NCBI GenBank assembly: GCA_947503765.1 | Contig: CANNFA010000002.1 | Span: forward strand, 554,501 to 618,500 | DNA: 64,000 bases | From: an uncultured Paracoccaceae bacterium | GTDB lineage: Bacteria; Pseudomonadota; Alphaproteobacteria; Rhodobacterales; Rhodobacteraceae | Direction: 5' to 3' | Shown: one piece after another, positions 1-8,334 of the stretch | How the letters are laid out: each line of letters starts with the position of its first letter | How positions within the stretch are numbered: position 1 is the stretch's first letter | Program-made: the position numbers and the translations under genes | The notes under the pieces: generated by a model | Seen by the model: only the letters and a program-made list of their open reading frames with translations | Databases searched by the model: none | Told to the model about the DNA's origin: nothing

Positions 1-2
1 AG

Positions 3-401
3 GAGCTGGCGGAAAAGCTGCAGATGCCGCTGGAAAAGGTCCGCAAGGTGATGAAGATCGCCAAGGAGCCGATTTCGCTGGAAACGCCGATCGGCGACGA
101 GGAGGACAGCCAGCTTGGCGATTTCATCGAGGACAAGAACGCCGTCCTGCCGCTGGATTCGGCGATTCAGGAGAACCTGAAGGAGACCACGACGCGGGTG
201 CTGTCGTCGCTGACCCCGCGCGAGGAACGGGTGCTGCGGATGCGGTTCGGGATCGGGATGAATACCGATCACACGCTTGAAGAGGTCGGCCAGCAATTCA
301 GCGTCACGCGCGAGCGGATCCGGCAGATCGAGGCCAAGGCGCTGCGCAAGCTGAAACATCCCAGCCGGTCGCGGAAATTGCGCAGCTTCCTCGATCAGTG
401 A
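3..401 (+). CDS. rpoD: RNA polymerase sigma factor RpoD, C-terminal part (5' end outside window)
   Basis: Only the last ~132 codons are present; the frame is open from the first bases, so the gene starts before the window. The fragment runs from late region 3 through regions 4.1 and 4.2 of the primary sigma factor. Region 4.1 is seen as [14 protein letters not shown]. Region 4.2, the helix-turn-helix that reads the -35 element, is seen as [19 protein letters not shown], and the protein ends shortly after it, as usual for RpoD. The [16 protein letters not shown] segment is characteristic of housekeeping rather than alternative sigma factors. It directs core RNA polymerase to most promoters. 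A hairpin-rich repeat follows the stop codon and is the likely transcription end. Confidence 0.95.
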   Translation, partial: ELAEKLQMPLEKVRKVMKIAKEPISLETPIGDEEDSQLGDFIEDKNAVLPLDSAIQENLKETTTRVLSSLTPREERVLRMRFGIGMNTDHTLEEVGQQFSVTRERIRQIEAKALRKLKHPSRSRKLRSFLDQ

Positions 402-486
402 GGTTTCGGATCGCCATTGGCGATCCGATCCATGCGGGGGCTCTGCCCCCGCACCCCCGAGGTACTTTAGGCAAGATGAGGAAAGG
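402..486 (+). repeat. Intergenic multi-hairpin element, copy 1 (likely rpoD terminator)
   Basis: This begins right after the rpoD stop. Hairpin one pairs GGATCGCC with GGCGATCC. Hairpin two is a perfect stem at 434-452 (GCGGGGGC, loop TCT, GCCCCCGC). A conserved tail reads GAGGTACTTTAGGCAAGATGAGGAA. Closely related copies lie at 22325-22412, 39374-39434 and 61901-61981, and shorter variants at 31003-31055, 15461-15483 and 10271-10293. Here it sits between convergent rpoD and ribD, so a terminator role for both strands is plausible, although no U-run follows the stem. Confidence 0.75.
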
Positions 487-512
487 GCGCGGGTTTTCCG
501 GCGCCCTGCTTG

Positions 513-1622
513 TCAGGCGGCGGGGATTGTGCGGTGCCAGATCTGCATCGCGTCGCTGCCGATTCTTTGCGTGCGGGCGAGGGTGAAGCGGGGCGCGGCG
601 GCGAGTTTGTCGATTCCCATGGCGCCGAGTGCCGGCCGCGCCTCGGCGCCCAGGGCGAGGCCGGCGGAGAAGGTGACGAGGCGGTCCACCAACCCGGCCG
701 ACAGCAAGGAGGCCGCCAGCGCGCCGCCGCCTTCGCAGAACACACGGGTAAGGCCGGCCGCGCCGAGCATTTGCAATGCGGCGGCCGGGTCGATCTGACG
801 CTTGCGTCCATTGGTGAGCGGCAGCAATGTCGCACCTGTGGCTCGCCAGTTTTCGCAATGCGCCGGGTCCGCATCCGCGCCATGCACGAGCCAGAGCGGG
901 ATCTCGCGGGCGGTGCGCGCAAGTTGGCCGGTCAGCGGCATGTCGAGATGGCGCGACCAGACGATCCGCACAGGCTGGCGCACCCGGCCCATGCCGCGCA
1001 CGCTTAGCGATGGATCGTCGGCGCGCGCGGTGCCCCCGCCGACCAGCACCGCGTCGTGCCGCGCGCGCATGGCATGGACGGCACGCCGTGCCTCCGGCCC
1101 GGTGATCCAGCGGCTTTCGCCGGTCGCGGTGGCGATGCGCCCGTCGAGCGAGGTTGCCAGCTTCAGCGTCACCATCGGGCGGCCGTGCGCCTGCCGGATC
1201 AGGAACCCGGTTTGCAGTCTGCGCGCCGCCGGCTCCATCACGCCGGTGGTCACGGAGATACCGGCGCGGCGCAGCCGGTCGATGCCGCTGCCGTTCACCC
1301 GGGGATCGGGATCGCCGAGGGCGATGACGGCGCGGGCGATCCCGGCAGCGATCAGCGCATCGGCGCAGGGCGGGGTGCGGCCGTGATGGGTGCAGGGCTC
1401 AAGCGTGACATAGGCGGCGGCGCCGCGTGCCGCGTCCCCGGCCTGGGCCAGTGCGACGGTTTCGGCATGCGGCCGGCCGCCCGGCTGGGTCCAGCCGCGT
1501 CCGACGATGCGGCCATCCTTGACGATCACGCAGCCCACGGCGGGGTTTGGCCAGGTATTGCCCAGGCCGCGCGCCGCCAGCGTCAGGGCATGGGCCATGT
1601 GGCGGTCGTGCGGGCCGGTCAC
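513..1622 (-). CDS. ribD: Riboflavin biosynthesis deaminase/reductase RibD
   Basis: This 369-residue bifunctional enzyme carries out the second and third steps of riboflavin synthesis, deaminating and then reducing the pyrimidine intermediate made from GTP. The N-terminal zinc deaminase domain shows the HAE motif and the [11 protein letters not shown] cysteine pair. The C-terminal reductase domain (from about residue 145) begins with [14 protein letters not shown] and includes [14 protein letters not shown]. The GTG start at 1622 overlaps the nrdR stop by four bases (GTGA), which implies translational coupling. The longer open frame upstream is read-through over nrdR. Length and layout are normal. 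It is the last gene of the nrdR-ribD unit. Confidence 0.95.
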   Translation of the reverse strand: MTGPHDRHMAHALTLAARGLGNTWPNPAVGCVIVKDGRIVGRGWTQPGGRPHAETVALAQAGDAARGAAAYVTLEPCTHHGRTPPCADALIAAGIARAVIALGDPDPRVNGSGIDRLRRAGISVTTGVMEPAARRLQTGFLIRQAHGRPMVTLKLATSLDGRIATATGESRWITGPEARRAVHAMRARHDAVLVGGGTARADDPSLSVRGMGRVRQPVRIVWSRHLDMPLTGQLARTAREIPLWLVHGADADPAHCENWRATGATLLPLTNGRKRQIDPAAALQMLGAAGLTRVFCEGGGALAASLLSAGLVDRLVTFSAGLALGAEARPALGAMGIDKLAAAPRFTLARTQRIGSDAMQIWHRTIPAA

Positions 1623-2089
1623 TCTTCGGGGACGAGGGTGGTGGGGCGCAGTTCGCTGACGAAATCCTCGAAATCGTCGGCGGCCTGGAAATTCTTGTAG
1701 ACGCTGGCGAACCGCACATAGGCGACAGTGTCGATCCGCGCGAGGCTTTCCATCACGATCTCGCCGATGACCTTGGAGGGAATGTCCGTCTCGCCCATGC
1801 TTTCGAGCCGCCGAACGATGCCGGAAATCATCTGGTCGATGCGTTCGGGCTCGACCGGGCGCTTCTGCATCGAGATGCGGATCGAGCGTTCCAGCTTGTC
1901 GCGGTCGAAATCCTCGCGCCGGCCGTTCGACTTGATGACGACGAGGTCGCGCAATTGCACCCGCTCGTAGGTGGTGAACCGGCCGCCACAGGCCGGGCAG
2001 AACCGCCGGCGCCGGATGGCGACATGGTCCTCCGCGGGCCGCGAGTCCTTGACCTGCGTATCGACATTTCCGCAAAACGGGCAGCGCAT
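1619..2089 (-). CDS. nrdR: Transcriptional repressor NrdR
   Basis: This 156-residue repressor of ribonucleotide reductase genes senses ATP/dATP through an ATP-cone domain. The N-terminal zinc ribbon has the pairs CPFC (residues 3-6) and CPAC (31-34). The ATP-cone follows, containing [16 protein letters not shown] and a long helical region. The start MRCPFC is the invariant NrdR N-terminus, so upstream in-frame codons are ignored. It is coupled to ribD by a GTGA overlap, the common alphaproteobacterial order. A short inverted repeat lies just upstream at 2116-2133. Confidence 0.96.
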   Translation of the reverse strand: MRCPFCGNVDTQVKDSRPAEDHVAIRRRRFCPACGGRFTTYERVQLRDLVVIKSNGRREDFDRDKLERSIRISMQKRPVEPERIDQMISGIVRRLESMGETDIPSKVIGEIVMESLARIDTVAYVRFASVYKNFQAADDFEDFVSELRPTTLVPEE

Positions 2090-2115
2090 GGCCTCTCCCT
2101 TGATCCCAATCCCCG

Positions 2116-2133
2116 ATAGTCCACAGAGACTAT
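2116..2133. promoter_or_regulatory. Short perfect inverted repeat upstream of nrdR
   Basis: The sequence is ATAGTC, CACAGA, GACTAT, with arms at 2116-2121 and 2128-2133. It is 27 bases upstream of the nrdR start codon on the promoter side. It does not look like the NrdR-box consensus I know and could be an operator or a chance palindrome. Confidence 0.3.
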
Positions 2134-2180
2134 AGGAGAGCCGCGACACTTTGGGTAGGGCGGAATTCGCCACACCGGAT

Positions 2181-3224
2181 TTAGCGGGTGTAGTGTTGCG
2201 GCTCTGCGGCTTGGGCGGTCTTCAGGGCGGCATCGAGCGCGCAAAGCGGGGTGTCGAGGAAGGTCTGAAAGCGCATTCGCAGCGGGGCAGGCGGCGCATC
2301 GCCGGTGATGCGCGCGCGCCAGTGGCGGGCCAGCATCGGCGCGAAATCGAAGGTCTCGTCCAGCATCCGCCCGCGCTGGGCGGCCAGCCAGCCCGGGGTG
2401 ACGCGGCGCCAGTCGCCCACGCGCAGCACCGGCAGACCTTCGAACAGCGGCGCGAACGGCAGGTCGTCGACCACCGGAATGGCGCCGATGGCCAGCGATT
2501 CCCAGGTGCGGTGACAATCCATGCCGCGTCCGCGCGGCGAGATCGTGAACAGGTGCTGCGCATTGGCACGCCAGGTGTCGAGGCGCGGCATCCGGGCGGG
2601 CTGATACATCACCGCCGCCGGGTCGAGCAGGTTCGGCAGATGCGCGCGGAACGGGTTGCCGGTCGCGAAATGCCAGTTGCAATAACCGGTTACGGCGCGC
2701 TCCCCGAGCGGCGGCAACGTGCGGCGCAGGTTGTCCAGCTCCGCCTCCTGCCGGGCGGGATCGGCGGGCGGCCCCCAGGTGGGCTGCCGGCCGATGGACA
2801 GCGTGTGCCAGTCCATGCCCAGCGGCACCGGCGACATCCCGGGGTGGGACATGCCGAGATTCTGCGCGAACCAGTGGCGCAGGTGCGGATGGCCGAGGAT
2901 CGCATCCAGCGTTTCCTTGCGCACCGGGCCTGGGCGGATCGTCATCGTGCTGTTGCCGGACAGCAGCGTGAACGGCGTCTGGATACGGGGCAGCCCGCGC
3001 GCGGCGAACCTGTCCAGCAGTTCGGAGTGAACATAGATCGGCGCGCCGGCGCGATGCCGGTCGGGCAGATCCGGCGCCCAGGCCGGGTAGCGGCCGGGCC
3101 GGACGATGGTGCGCGCCGGGCAGGATTTCAGCAGGCCGAAATTCGACACGAGCAGGCATTCGGTCTCGTCAGCGGGGTACCGGCCGCCGAACTTGCGCAT
3201 CTTCTGGTTTGCGAGCGGCCACAT
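2181..3224 (-). CDS. Exostosin/RXYLT1-like glycosyltransferase
   Basis: A putative sugar transferase of about 347 residues. The strongest clue is the C-terminal stretch with [19 protein letters not shown] followed by AIPVV. This matches the D/C-H-R-x-W-E-x-L-x-x-G-x-I-P-V-V signature of exostosin and ribitol-xylosyltransferase-type enzymes, where it forms part of the nucleotide-sugar site. There is no signal peptide or membrane segment, so action is probably cytoplasmic or membrane-peripheral, on a surface glycan. I prefer the ATG at 3224, preceded by AAGAAGGA; an ATG at 3260 is the longer alternative without a ribosome binding site. It stands alone between nrdR and a divergent dehydrogenase. 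The substrate cannot be inferred. Confidence 0.6.
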   Translation of the reverse strand: MWPLANQKMRKFGGRYPADETECLLVSNFGLLKSCPARTIVRPGRYPAWAPDLPDRHRAGAPIYVHSELLDRFAARGLPRIQTPFTLLSGNSTMTIRPGPVRKETLDAILGHPHLRHWFAQNLGMSHPGMSPVPLGMDWHTLSIGRQPTWGPPADPARQEAELDNLRRTLPPLGERAVTGYCNWHFATGNPFRAHLPNLLDPAAVMYQPARMPRLDTWRANAQHLFTISPRGRGMDCHRTWESLAIGAIPVVDDLPFAPLFEGLPVLRVGDWRRVTPGWLAAQRGRMLDETFDFAPMLARHWRARITGDAPPAPLRMRFQTFLDTPLCALDAALKTAQAAEPQHYTR

Positions 3225-3497
3225 GCGTGTCGGATCCTTCTTGTCGCCGCTCGCTAGCATGGGCGCGGCGCGGATGCACCCGGCGCCGCGCGGATCGCGG
3301 CGATGCCATGAGCGGCAAAGGGTGCATCATGGAATATCGAAATACGACAATTTTTGAACGGAAAACTTCCATAACAGAGTTCTGAAATGCGCGGAAATTG
3401 AAATCGGGATTCCCCCGGCCCGCGCTTTTTCTTTCCCTGCGCCCCGCGCGCCTTACCTGAAAGCGGAATTCAAATCGGCAACGGGAAAGGCGGATAG

Positions 3498-4172
3498 ATG
3501 TCCAAAGGCACATTGTTCATAACCGGCGCGTCCAGCGGGATCGGTGCGGCGACAGCGCGCGCCGCGGTGAAGGACGGCTGGAATGTCGGGCTGTTCGCGC
3601 GCAGCGAGGACAAGATCGAGGATCTGGTGCGCGAGCTGGGCGATGCGGCGCTGGCGCTGCCGGGCGATGCAACGGATCTCGCCGCGCAACAGGCCGCGCT
3701 GGAGCAGCTGGCAGAGCGGTTCGGCGGTGTCGACGCGGCGTTCGCGAATGCCGGGCGCGGGCTGAACACGCCTGGTGTGCTGGAGGGCGATCCCGAGGAA
3801 TGGCGCGCCATGCTGGATCTGAACATCATGGGGCTGCTCCATACCGTGCGCGCGGCCTATCCGTACCTGAAGGAGCGCGGCGGGCACCTGCTCTTGACCG
3901 GGTCGGCCGCGGGGCGTGCGCATATCCCCGGCTCGATCTACGGGGCAAGCAAGTGGTTCGTGCACGGGCTGGCCGGGAACCTGGCCGAGGACATGCGCGG
4001 CTGGGGCGGGCGCTGTACGCTGATTGCGCCCGGCATGGTCAACACGCCCTTCTTCGACACCGAGAAGCCCGACAAGCTGCATCCCGAGGATATCGCGGAC
4101 GCAGTGATCTACGCGCTGTCCGCCGACAGGCGCGCCACGGTGCGCGAGGTGTTCGTGATGCCGTCCGATTGA
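3498..4172 (+). CDS. Short-chain dehydrogenase/reductase (SDR)
   Basis: A 224-residue classical SDR, an NAD(P)-dependent oxidoreductase of unknown substrate. The Rossmann nucleotide-binding motif TGASSGIG is at residues 9-16 and the NAG motif reads ANAGRG. The catalytic serine lies in LLLTGSAAG and the Y-x-x-x-K pair is YGASK. The segment IAPGMVNTPFF is the usual post-catalytic PG motif. The upstream region (3225-3497) is AT-richer than its surroundings and probably carries the promoters for this gene and for the divergent glycosyltransferase. It is convergent with the second SDR gene and shares no obvious operon. Confidence 0.85.
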   Translation: MSKGTLFITGASSGIGAATARAAVKDGWNVGLFARSEDKIEDLVRELGDAALALPGDATDLAAQQAALEQLAERFGGVDAAFANAGRGLNTPGVLEGDPEEWRAMLDLNIMGLLHTVRAAYPYLKERGGHLLLTGSAAGRAHIPGSIYGASKWFVHGLAGNLAEDMRGWGGRCTLIAPGMVNTPFFDTEKPDKLHPEDIADAVIYALSADRRATVREVFVMPSD

Positions 4173-4194
4173 TGCGCCGCCCTGCCGGCGCGGT

Positions 4195-4845
4195 TCAGGA
4201 CAGGCCGTCCAGCAGGCGGCGTGCCTCGTCCAGCGGCACGGCAAGGGGCGCGCGATCCTCGCCGGGAAAGAAGCGGGCGCGGGTGGCAGTGGCCATCGCG
4301 CGCGGCGCGAGGATCTCCACCACCGGCCCGGACCGCGCGCTTTCCGCCGCCCAGGCACGGGCCAGCGCCATCTGCGCCGACTTGGTCGCGGCATAGGCGC
4401 CAAAGAACTTCTCGCCGTCATGTGCATCGTCGAAGAACAGCGCGCGCGCGCCGTCTTCCCGAAGCAGCGGCGCGACCATGCCGATCAGCGTGGCGGTCGC
4501 GGTGATGTTGACGGCGACGGCGCGGGCCAAGTCCTTGGCGTCGATGTGGTCGGCCGGTGACAGTGCCGGCGCCTGGATCGCGGTATGCACCCACAGGTCC
4601 AGCTTGCCCCAGCGGTCGAAGATCGACCGGCACAGATGCGCCATCGCGCCGGCATCGGTCACGTCCATCGGCGCCAGCGTGGCCTGCCCGCCGGCGGCCC
4701 GGACGCGGTCGTCCAGCTCTTCGAGCGCGCCGGTGGTGCGCGCGACGGCGATGACGTGGTGGCCGGGGGCCAGCGCTTCGGCCATGGCGGCGCCAAGGCC
4801 GCGCGAGGCGCCTGTGACTAGGGCGGTTCGGATCGGGTCGGTCAT
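4195..4845 (-). CDS. Divergent SDR-family protein lacking parts of the active site
   Basis: A 216-residue SDR-fold protein. The cofactor motif TGASRGLG is intact and a YAATK motif supplies the Tyr and Lys. The NAG motif is replaced by HTAIQAP, and the position expected for catalytic Ser lies in FFDDAHDGEKFFGAY, which has no serine. It may therefore bind NAD(P) without classical SDR chemistry, or use another residue. The start is the ATG of MTDPIRTALVTG; the longer reading frame runs over the bioY promoter region. It is divergent from bioY. Confidence 0.75.
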   Translation of the reverse strand: MTDPIRTALVTGASRGLGAAMAEALAPGHHVIAVARTTGALEELDDRVRAAGGQATLAPMDVTDAGAMAHLCRSIFDRWGKLDLWVHTAIQAPALSPADHIDAKDLARAVAVNITATATLIGMVAPLLREDGARALFFDDAHDGEKFFGAYAATKSAQMALARAWAAESARSGPVVEILAPRAMATATRARFFPGEDRAPLAVPLDEARRLLDGLS

Positions 4846-4960
4846 GCGCGTCGTTTGATCCGGCGCGGCGGCAAGGTCAAGGGCCGGCGCCGCTTGACTT
4901 GGGCCGGCGCGGGCCGCAGAACAATCGGCAAATGCACGGATATCTGAAAAGGAGTGCCCC

Positions 4961-5554
4961 ATGACCCTGACCCAAGCTGCGCTTGGCCAACGCGGCCTTG
5001 CCCGCAACGCCGCGCTGGTGCTCGGCGGGTCGGCCTTCATCGCGCTGGCCGCCCAGGTGAGCGTGCCGATGTGGCCGGTGCCGATGACCCTGCAATCGCT
5101 GGCGATCCTGCTGGTCGGGCTGACCTTCGGCGCGCGGCTGGGCGCCGCGACGCTGCTGGCCTACCTGGCCGAGGGGCTGGCGGGGCTGCCGGTGTTTTCC
5201 AACGGCGGTGCGGGGCCGGCCTATTTCATGGGGCCGACCTGCGGGTTCCTGGTCGGCTTCGTGCTGACCGCGTGGCTGGCCGGGCTGGCCGCCGATCGCG
5301 GGCTGACCCGCCGGCTGGTGCCCGCCGCGCTGGTGGCGCTGGTGGCTGGCGCGGCGATGTACCTGCCCGGTCTCGCCTGGCCCTTCGGCGTGGCACATCT
5401 GACGGGCATCGACGCCGCCTGGGCCGCCACGGATGCCGGCGCCCTGTGGGCCGGCTGGGCTGCGCCGTTCCTGCTGGGCGATGCGCTCAAGGCCGTGCTT
5501 GCCGCGCTGGTCGTCACGGGCGGCTGGGCCGCGATGCGCGCCCGCCGCGGATAA
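4961..5554 (+). CDS. bioY: Biotin transporter S component BioY
   Basis: A 197-residue integral membrane protein that binds and imports biotin, either alone or with the energy-coupling (ECF) subunits. About six hydrophobic segments are visible. The family signature MWPVPMTLQSLAILLVG is near the N-terminus, followed by GxRLG..LLAYLAEG and the glycine-rich NGGAGPAYFMGPTCGFLVGF. An AAAAGGAG-like ribosome binding site precedes the ATG. No bioM or bioN genes are adjacent, so it either works alone or uses coupling subunits encoded elsewhere. I found no BioR box (TTATCTATAA) in the 115-base upstream region, so biotin-dependent control is not evident. Confidence 0.93.
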   Translation: MTLTQAALGQRGLARNAALVLGGSAFIALAAQVSVPMWPVPMTLQSLAILLVGLTFGARLGAATLLAYLAEGLAGLPVFSNGGAGPAYFMGPTCGFLVGFVLTAWLAGLAADRGLTRRLVPAALVALVAGAAMYLPGLAWPFGVAHLTGIDAAWAATDAGALWAGWAAPFLLGDALKAVLAALVVTGGWAAMRARRG

Positions 5555-5569
5555 CCGCGCCGCGTATCG

Positions 5570-5597
5570 CTCCCTGTCCGCTCAGGCGGGCAGGGAG
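5570..5597. terminator. Hairpin between convergent bioY and the 98-residue gene
   Basis: A 12-bp stem with one G-U pair: CTCCCTGTCCGC, loop TCAG, GCGGGCAGGGAG. It overlaps the 3' end of the minus-strand gene and follows bioY by 15 bases. Neither strand has a U-run, so it could be a processing or Rho-assisted end rather than a classic terminator. Confidence 0.45.
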
Positions 5598-5878
5598 AGC
5601 GCGATCACCATTCCCCCCGGTTCGGTCTGAAGCTGCACCTGGTCGTCGCCGATGGCCAGCACGCGGCTGCCCTCGACACTTTCGCCGCGCTTGGCGCGCA
5701 GGATGTCGCCGGACGTGCCCAGGATGATCGCGGTGCGGTCCTCGGGGGTGCCGGAGATGCCGATCAGCATCGGGCTGTCGCCGACCAGCAGCGCCTCCAG
5801 CGTTGCCTGGTCGCCGGCGGGCGAGTCCACCTCGGATTGCGGAATGGCGGCGCCGGGCGCCGGACGATAGTTCGCCAT
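5582..5878 (-). CDS. Small PilP/GspC-like domain protein, unknown role
   Basis: A 98-residue protein of low hydrophobicity with no signal peptide or membrane helix. Residues 35-95 (LIGISGTPEDRTAIIL through the C-terminus) resemble the small beta domain of PilP and of the GspC homology region. That domain typically shows LxGxxxxxxxxxALL, then GxxxxVxxGxxxxGxxVxxIxxxxVxL. Here the corresponding parts are RAKRGESVEGSRVLAIGDDQVQL. No pilus or type II secretion genes are nearby. It sits upstream of nothing on its own strand and follows purF only at a distance of 261 bases. Function unknown. Confidence 0.6.
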   Translation of the reverse strand: MANYRPAPGAAIPQSEVDSPAGDQATLEALLVGDSPMLIGISGTPEDRTAIILGTSGDILRAKRGESVEGSRVLAIGDDQVQLQTEPGGMVIALSLPA

Positions 5879-6139
5879 GCTTGTCTGCCTTGAACAGGTG
5901 TGATCGAGGGTCTTCCCGGCGTTGCGGCCTCTTGGGCCAGCCAGGGAGAGCGCGGCAGATAATGCCGATGGCGCGGGGTGTAAACGCGGCGCGGCGGATC
6001 GTGTGGCGGACGGGCGGAATGCTGCCTAGCGCAAGTTGCACCGGTTTGAATGCGCCCGCCCGCCCGATGGTATCTGCTTGGCAAATGCGGCCCTGGGCAG
6101 GCGCCCGGCAACCCGGACTGCTGGCTGCGGGAACAGGCG
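5879..6139. other. Intergenic region between purF end and the 98-residue gene
   Basis: I see no open frame with coding character, RNA gene or strong hairpin in these 261 bases. It should hold the end of the purF transcript and the promoter of the 98-residue gene, but no clear -35/-10 pair stands out. Confidence 0.4.
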
Positions 6140-7612
6140 CTATTCGGCGGCCTTCAGCTCGAACCCCTTGTCGATCATGTCCGCCGGCTCCACCGGGTAA
6201 TCGCCGGAAAAGCAGGCGTCGCAATATTGCGGATGCTCGGCATCGCGCCCCGCCGCCTCGCCGACGGCGCGGTACAGCCCGTCGAGCGAGATGAAGCGCA
6301 GCGAGTCGATGCCCAGGTGATCGCGCATCTCGTCCTCGGACATGCCCGCGGCCAGCAGTTTCGACCGCTCGGGCGTGTCGACGCCGTAGAAACAGGGCCA
6401 GGCGGTGGGCGGGCTGGCAATGCGGAAATGCACCTCGGCCGCGCCGGCATCGAGGATCATTTCCTTGATCTTGCGGCTGGTCGTGCCGCGCACCACCGAA
6501 TCGTCCACCAGGATCACCCGCTTGCCGCGGATTAGCGCCCGGTTCACGTTCAGCTTCAGCCGCACGCCCATGTTGCGGATCTGCTCGGTCGGCTCGATGA
6601 AGGTGCGGCCCATATACTGGTTGCGGATGATCCCCATGCCGTAGGGGATGCCGGATTCGAAGCTGTAGCCGATGGCGGCGGGCGTGCCGCTGTCGGGCAC
6701 CGGGCAGACGAGATCGGCGTCCACCGGCGCCTCCCGCGCCAGTTCAACGCCGATCTGGCGGCGGGTTTCATAGACCGACCGCCCGCCCAGGATGGAATCC
6801 GGGCGGCTGAAATAGACATGCTCGAAGATGCAGAAGCGCGGGCGGCGCGGCGCGAACGGCGTGTGGCTTTCGACGCCCGCCTCGCTGATCACCACCATTT
6901 CGCCCGGTGCGACTTCGCGCACGAACTCGGCGCCGACGATGTCGAACGCGCAGGTCTCGGAGGCCAGCGCCCAACCGTCGCCGACCCGCCCCAGCATCAG
7001 CGGCCGCACGCCCAGCGGGTCGCGCACGCCGATCATCTTGGTGCGTGTCATCGCGACGATGCTGAACGCGCCCTCGACCCGGCGCAGCGCGTCCTTCATC
7101 CGCTCGGGGATCGTGCGTTGCAGCGAGCGGGCCATCAGGTGGATGATGCACTCGCTGTCCGACGACGACTGGAAGATCGAGCCGCGGTCGATCAGCTCGC
7201 GCCGCAGCGCGTCGGCATTGGTGATGTTGCCGTTATGCGCGATGGCAACCCCGCCGACCGAGAACTCGCCGAAGAACGGCTGCACGTCGCGGATCTGCGT
7301 CGCCCCCTTCGAGCCGGAGGTGGAATAGCGCACATGCCCGATCGACAGGGTGCCGGGCAGGGTTTCCATCAGCGACGCCTTGGTGAAGGTGTCGCGCACA
7401 TAGCCGAACCGGCGGGCGGAATTGAAACCGCTTTCGGGATGATAGCTGACGATGCCGCCCGCTTCCTGCCCGCGATGTTGCAGCGCGTGCAGACCGAGGG
7501 CGACGAAACTGGCCGCGTCGGCCGCGCCGATCACGCCGAAGACGCCGCATTCCTCGTGCAGGTGATCGTCGTCGAAGGGATGCCGTGGCAGCCGGTCGTC
7601 GGTTCTGGTCAT
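6140..7612 (-). CDS. purF: Amidophosphoribosyltransferase PurF
   Basis: This enzyme catalyses the first committed step of purine synthesis, making phosphoribosylamine from PRPP and glutamine. From the chosen ATG it is about 490 residues. The N-terminal class II glutamine amidotransferase domain starts with the conserved EECGVFG, whose cysteine becomes the N-terminal nucleophile after propeptide removal. The phosphoribosyltransferase domain has the PRPP-binding motif VILVDDSVVRGTTS. The chosen ATG (MTRTDDRL) leaves a 21-residue propeptide; an ATG ten codons upstream at 7642 is an alternative. Neither start has a convincing ribosome binding site. It follows cvpA on the same strand, a classic pairing in proteobacteria. 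Confidence 0.96.
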   Translation of the reverse strand: MTRTDDRLPRHPFDDDHLHEECGVFGVIGAADAASFVALGLHALQHRGQEAGGIVSYHPESGFNSARRFGYVRDTFTKASLMETLPGTLSIGHVRYSTSGSKGATQIRDVQPFFGEFSVGGVAIAHNGNITNADALRRELIDRGSIFQSSSDSECIIHLMARSLQRTIPERMKDALRRVEGAFSIVAMTRTKMIGVRDPLGVRPLMLGRVGDGWALASETCAFDIVGAEFVREVAPGEMVVISEAGVESHTPFAPRRPRFCIFEHVYFSRPDSILGGRSVYETRRQIGVELAREAPVDADLVCPVPDSGTPAAIGYSFESGIPYGMGIIRNQYMGRTFIEPTEQIRNMGVRLKLNVNRALIRGKRVILVDDSVVRGTTSRKIKEMILDAGAAEVHFRIASPPTAWPCFYGVDTPERSKLLAAGMSEDEMRDHLGIDSLRFISLDGLYRAVGEAAGRDAEHPQYCDACFSGDYPVEPADMIDKGFELKAAE

Positions 7613-7746
7613 GTCAGGCAAGTCGGGAGTGGGCGCGCGCATCTGGCTCGGCTCCGAATCCGTTGGCAGCGTTCGGCCCCCTCTTAGAGGCTGGCCGCCC
7701 CGGTGTCACGGTGCCTTCACGCGATTGCGCACCCGCCATGCGCCCA

Positions 7747-8301
7747 TCAGTCGGAGCAGTTGGAGACCAAGGATTCGTAGCGTTGCACGATCCAGCCGGG
7801 CGCGTCGTTCGGGATCTGGTCGTCGATATTGCCGCGCACCCGCTCGAAGATCCGGGCGGTGCGGCTGTTGTCGACCATGGCGACGGCATCGCCGACCACC
7901 ACGCGGTCATAGACCACCAGCGCGACGGCCACCAAGAGCAGCCCGCGCAGCACGCCGAAGAAAAAGCCCAGCCCCCGGTCCAGCCCGCTGAGCGCGGATC
8001 GCTGGACGACCGAGGCGAAGAGCGGCGTGAACAGCGACACCACCACCAGCGCCACGGCAAAGACCGCGGCGAAGGCGGCGATGATCGACAATTCGCAGCT
8101 GTCGCGCAGGTAGTCGCCGACCACCGGGATTTCCTTGACCAGCGGTTCGGCCGTGCCCGCGAACAGGAAGGCCACGACCGCCGCCGCGATCCAGCCGAGG
8201 ATCGCCATCGCCTCGCGCACGAAGCCGCGCGCATAGGCCAGCACCGCCGAGACGATGATGACCAGGGCAACGACACCGTCGATGATCGTGAAGCCGTCCA
8301 T
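7747..8301 (-). CDS. cvpA: CvpA family membrane protein
   Basis: About 184 residues with four predicted membrane segments, the last ending near VLRGLLLVAVALVVY. The N-terminal MDGFTIIDGVVALVIIVSAVLAYARGFVRE pattern is typical of CvpA, a conserved inner-membrane protein linked to colicin V export and, in many genomes, to purF. An in-frame ATG six codons upstream is possible, but homologues begin at the MDGF-type start. It lies directly between radA (34 bases) and purF (134 bases) on the same strand, which fits a radA-cvpA-purF unit. The molecular function is not established in the family. Confidence 0.88.
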   Translation of the reverse strand: MDGFTIIDGVVALVIIVSAVLAYARGFVREAMAILGWIAAAVVAFLFAGTAEPLVKEIPVVGDYLRDSCELSIIAAFAAVFAVALVVVSLFTPLFASVVQRSALSGLDRGLGFFFGVLRGLLLVAVALVVYDRVVVGDAVAMVDNSRTARIFERVRGNIDDQIPNDAPGWIVQRYESLVSNCSD

Positions 8302-8334
8302 GAATTCTCCTGCCAGCAAAGCGGGGCGGGGCCG

